Source of the DNA: Gammaproteobacteria bacterium
GTDB lineage: Bacteria; Pseudomonadota; Gammaproteobacteria; Pseudomonadales; Pseudohongiellaceae
Length of the DNA: 6,885 nt
Direction of reading: 5' to 3'
Assembly: GCA_003556835.1 (NCBI GenBank)
Contig: PWQG01000417.1
Location: 1-6,885 of the forward strand
Each line of letters opens with the position of its first letter. The first letter of the stretch is position 1. A program made the translations under genes and the position numbers. The notes beneath the pieces were generated by a model. That model saw only the letters and a list, made by a program, of their open reading frames with translations, had not been told where the DNA came from and made no database searches. Positions 5,535-6,885 of this stretch are shown piece by piece.

Positions 5535-6885
5535 GATTCTCTTTCCTCGACTCTTCTGGCAGCAAAATCGGCAGATCCACACTGAAGCGGCTGCCCTTTC
5601 CCCACTCACTTTCCACTGCGATGCTGCCACCCAGCAGTGCCGCCAGCCGCTCGCAGATGGCCAGTCCCAGGCCGGTGCCGTCGTGCTGCCGCGTCAATCC
5701 GGTATCCAACTGGTTGAAGGGGCGGAACAGGCCCTTGAGATCCTCCTCCCGAATCCCGACCCCGGTATCGGTAACAGACAGCCGGACAAAGGCTTCTGTC
5801 TTCGCCCCCTCTGTCGCGCCGGCCTTTTCCACGCACTTCGCCTCAAGCCGTACTTCCCCCCTGTCCGTGAATTTGATCGCATTGCTAAGCAGATTGATGA
5901 CTATCTGTTGCACGCGGCGCTTGTCACTTTCCATCCGTTCCAGTCCAGGCTCAAGCTCCGTGCTCAGGGAAAGCCCCTTTTCATTGGCCATCGGAGTAAC
6001 CGTTTCCACAACCTGTTCCAGCGCCTCCCTCAGATTGAAAGATTCAGCATCCACCAGGAATTCACCGGCCTCGATCTTCGACAGATCGAGCACGTCATTG
6101 ATCAGTGCCAACAGATGACGGGCACTGCCGCGCACCATGCCCAACTGTTTTTTCTGCTCATCGTTAAGCGGACCGGCCAGGCCCTGCAGCACGATTCCGG
6201 TAAAACCGATGATCGAATTCAACGGTGTACGCAATTCATGCGACATGGTGGCCAGAAAGGCCGATTTCAGCCGGTCCGCTGCCATCGCCTGCAGGGTTGA
6301 GGCCTCGAGATCCCGGGTCCGGTCTGCCACTTTCCGCTCAAGGCGCCGGTTGAGCTCGCGCAGGGCCGCTTCGGCCTTGCGCCGATTGCGCTCTTCCACC
6401 ATGCCATCCAGGGCATGTGAAACGTCATCGGCCACCCGGTTCAGCAGCGTGATTTCCTTGCTCTGGAAAAATCCGGTGGTATCAGCGTATACGTTCAGGG
6501 TACCCAGCACTTTGCCCCCTTCGCGCAATGGAAACACGGCGCTGGCACAAAACCCCTGCTCCATCGCGCCCCGACGCCAGGGATTGGCCTCCGGATCGGC
6601 CGCCATGTCATTGCATATATGTGGCTGCCCTTCAATGAAGGTGCGACCGTTTTGCCCGACCATATGGTCAAGATCATCCAGCCTGATTTCAAAATCATGA
6701 ACAAAATCATCCGCCCGGCCGAAGGCGGCTGCCGGTAACAGCCGGTTCAACCCCGGGTCATGCCAGGCGATCCAGGACTGGCTGAGGGCACCGGATTCCA
6801 CCAGTATCCGGCAGACCTGCTCGAACAGCTCATGCCGGCCGTACCTGGCAACAATGACCTGATTGATGCTGGACAGGGCTTCATA
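5524..6885 (-). CDS. GAF-domain sensor histidine kinase (5' end outside window)
   Basis: The reading frame is open to the right edge, giving 453 C-terminal residues; a GTG at 6801 is internal, because the 28 residues before it (YEALSSINQVIV onward) are the natural first helix of a GAF domain. Numbered from the window edge, the GAF domain covers about 1-158, with HICNDMAADPEANPWR and PLREGGKVLGTLNVYA. A coiled coil at about 164-195 contains RTRDLEAS. HisKA follows with SHELRTPLNSIIGF, phosphorylated His216 and a phosphatase-type ExxT (Glu217-Thr220). The HATPase_c domain, about 321-440, has an N box (Asn331, Asn335), DTGVG (373-377), an F box near RPFNQLD and GTGLGL (403-408). No receiver is attached at the C-terminus; the next gene supplies one. 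No membrane segment is visible in this part. GAF ligands vary (cyclic nucleotides, haem, small molecules) and none can be assigned. More sensor domains may lie upstream. Confidence 0.95.
   Translation of the reverse strand, partial: YEALSSINQVIVARYGRHELFEQVCRILVESGALSQSWIAWHDPGLNRLLPAAAFGRADDFVHDFEIRLDDLDHMVGQNGRTFIEGQPHICNDMAADPEANPWRRGAMEQGFCASAVFPLREGGKVLGTLNVYADTTGFFQSKEITLLNRVADDVSHALDGMVEERNRRKAEAALRELNRRLERKVADRTRDLEASTLQAMAADRLKSAFLATMSHELRTPLNSIIGFTGIVLQGLAGPLNDEQKKQLGMVRGSARHLLALINDVLDLSKIEAGEFLVDAESFNLREALEQVVETVTPMANEKGLSLSTELEPGLERMESDKRRVQQIVINLLSNAIKFTDRGEVRLEAKCVEKAGATEGAKTEAFVRLSVTDTGVGIREEDLKGLFRPFNQLDTGLTRQHDGTGLGLAICERLAALLGGSIAVESEWGKGSRFSVDLPILLPEESRKENHGA

Noticed and set aside
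5535..5630. Extended N-terminus for the single-domain receiver, starting at 5630
   Set aside because: The added residues lie inside the kinase coding region and do not look like a receiver, whereas ATG 5534 has a good GAGGA site and begins the receiver fold directly.
5533..6300. A 255-codon plus-strand frame opposite the GAF kinase
   Set aside because: It is antisense to the HisKA and HATPase domains with no family resemblance, so it is another shadow frame.
6799..6801. GTG as the start of the GAF kinase
   Set aside because: The frame stays open upstream to the window edge, and the 28 preceding residues form a typical GAF N-terminal helix, so the true start is outside the window.

Overview
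The window reads as chromosomal DNA of a moderately high-GC proteobacterium, most likely a gammaproteobacterium. The main reason is an EPSP synthase that keeps E. coli residue numbering through much of its length. The genus cannot be fixed from sequence reading alone. There are no tRNA or rRNA genes, no mobile elements and no CRISPR repeats, and genes cover almost all of the window.

Layout from left to right. At 1-60, minus strand, is the first 20 codons of a gene that begins with a secretion-type signal and runs off the window. A 114-base gap follows, holding a small hairpin and a weak promoter candidate. At 175-1461, minus strand, is aroA, the sixth enzyme of the shikimate pathway. An 81-base divergent control region separates it from a plus-strand gene at 1543-3072 for a DASS/SLC13-type anion (probably carboxylate) transporter. 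That gene most likely starts at a GTG. It converges, with only 12 bases between the stop codons, on a three-gene minus-strand signalling operon filling 3085-6885.

The signalling operon is transcribed from the right edge leftwards. It contains a GAF-domain histidine kinase (5' end outside the window), a 130-residue stand-alone receiver protein of the DivK kind, and a hybrid kinase with order receiver-coil-PAS-HisKA-HATPase-receiver. The first two genes overlap by 11 bases and the last two by the 4-base ATGA, so the three proteins are very probably made together. All phosphorylation-site residues are intact. None of the three proteins has a DNA-binding or enzymatic output domain in the visible sequence, and no HPt domain is visible, so the final target must lie elsewhere or act through protein contacts.

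The signalling operon is the most interesting part of the window: two kinases of different HisKA subtypes (SHELRTP and HDFNN) flank a bare receiver. Each component belongs to a known family, and nothing here is clearly a new class of system.
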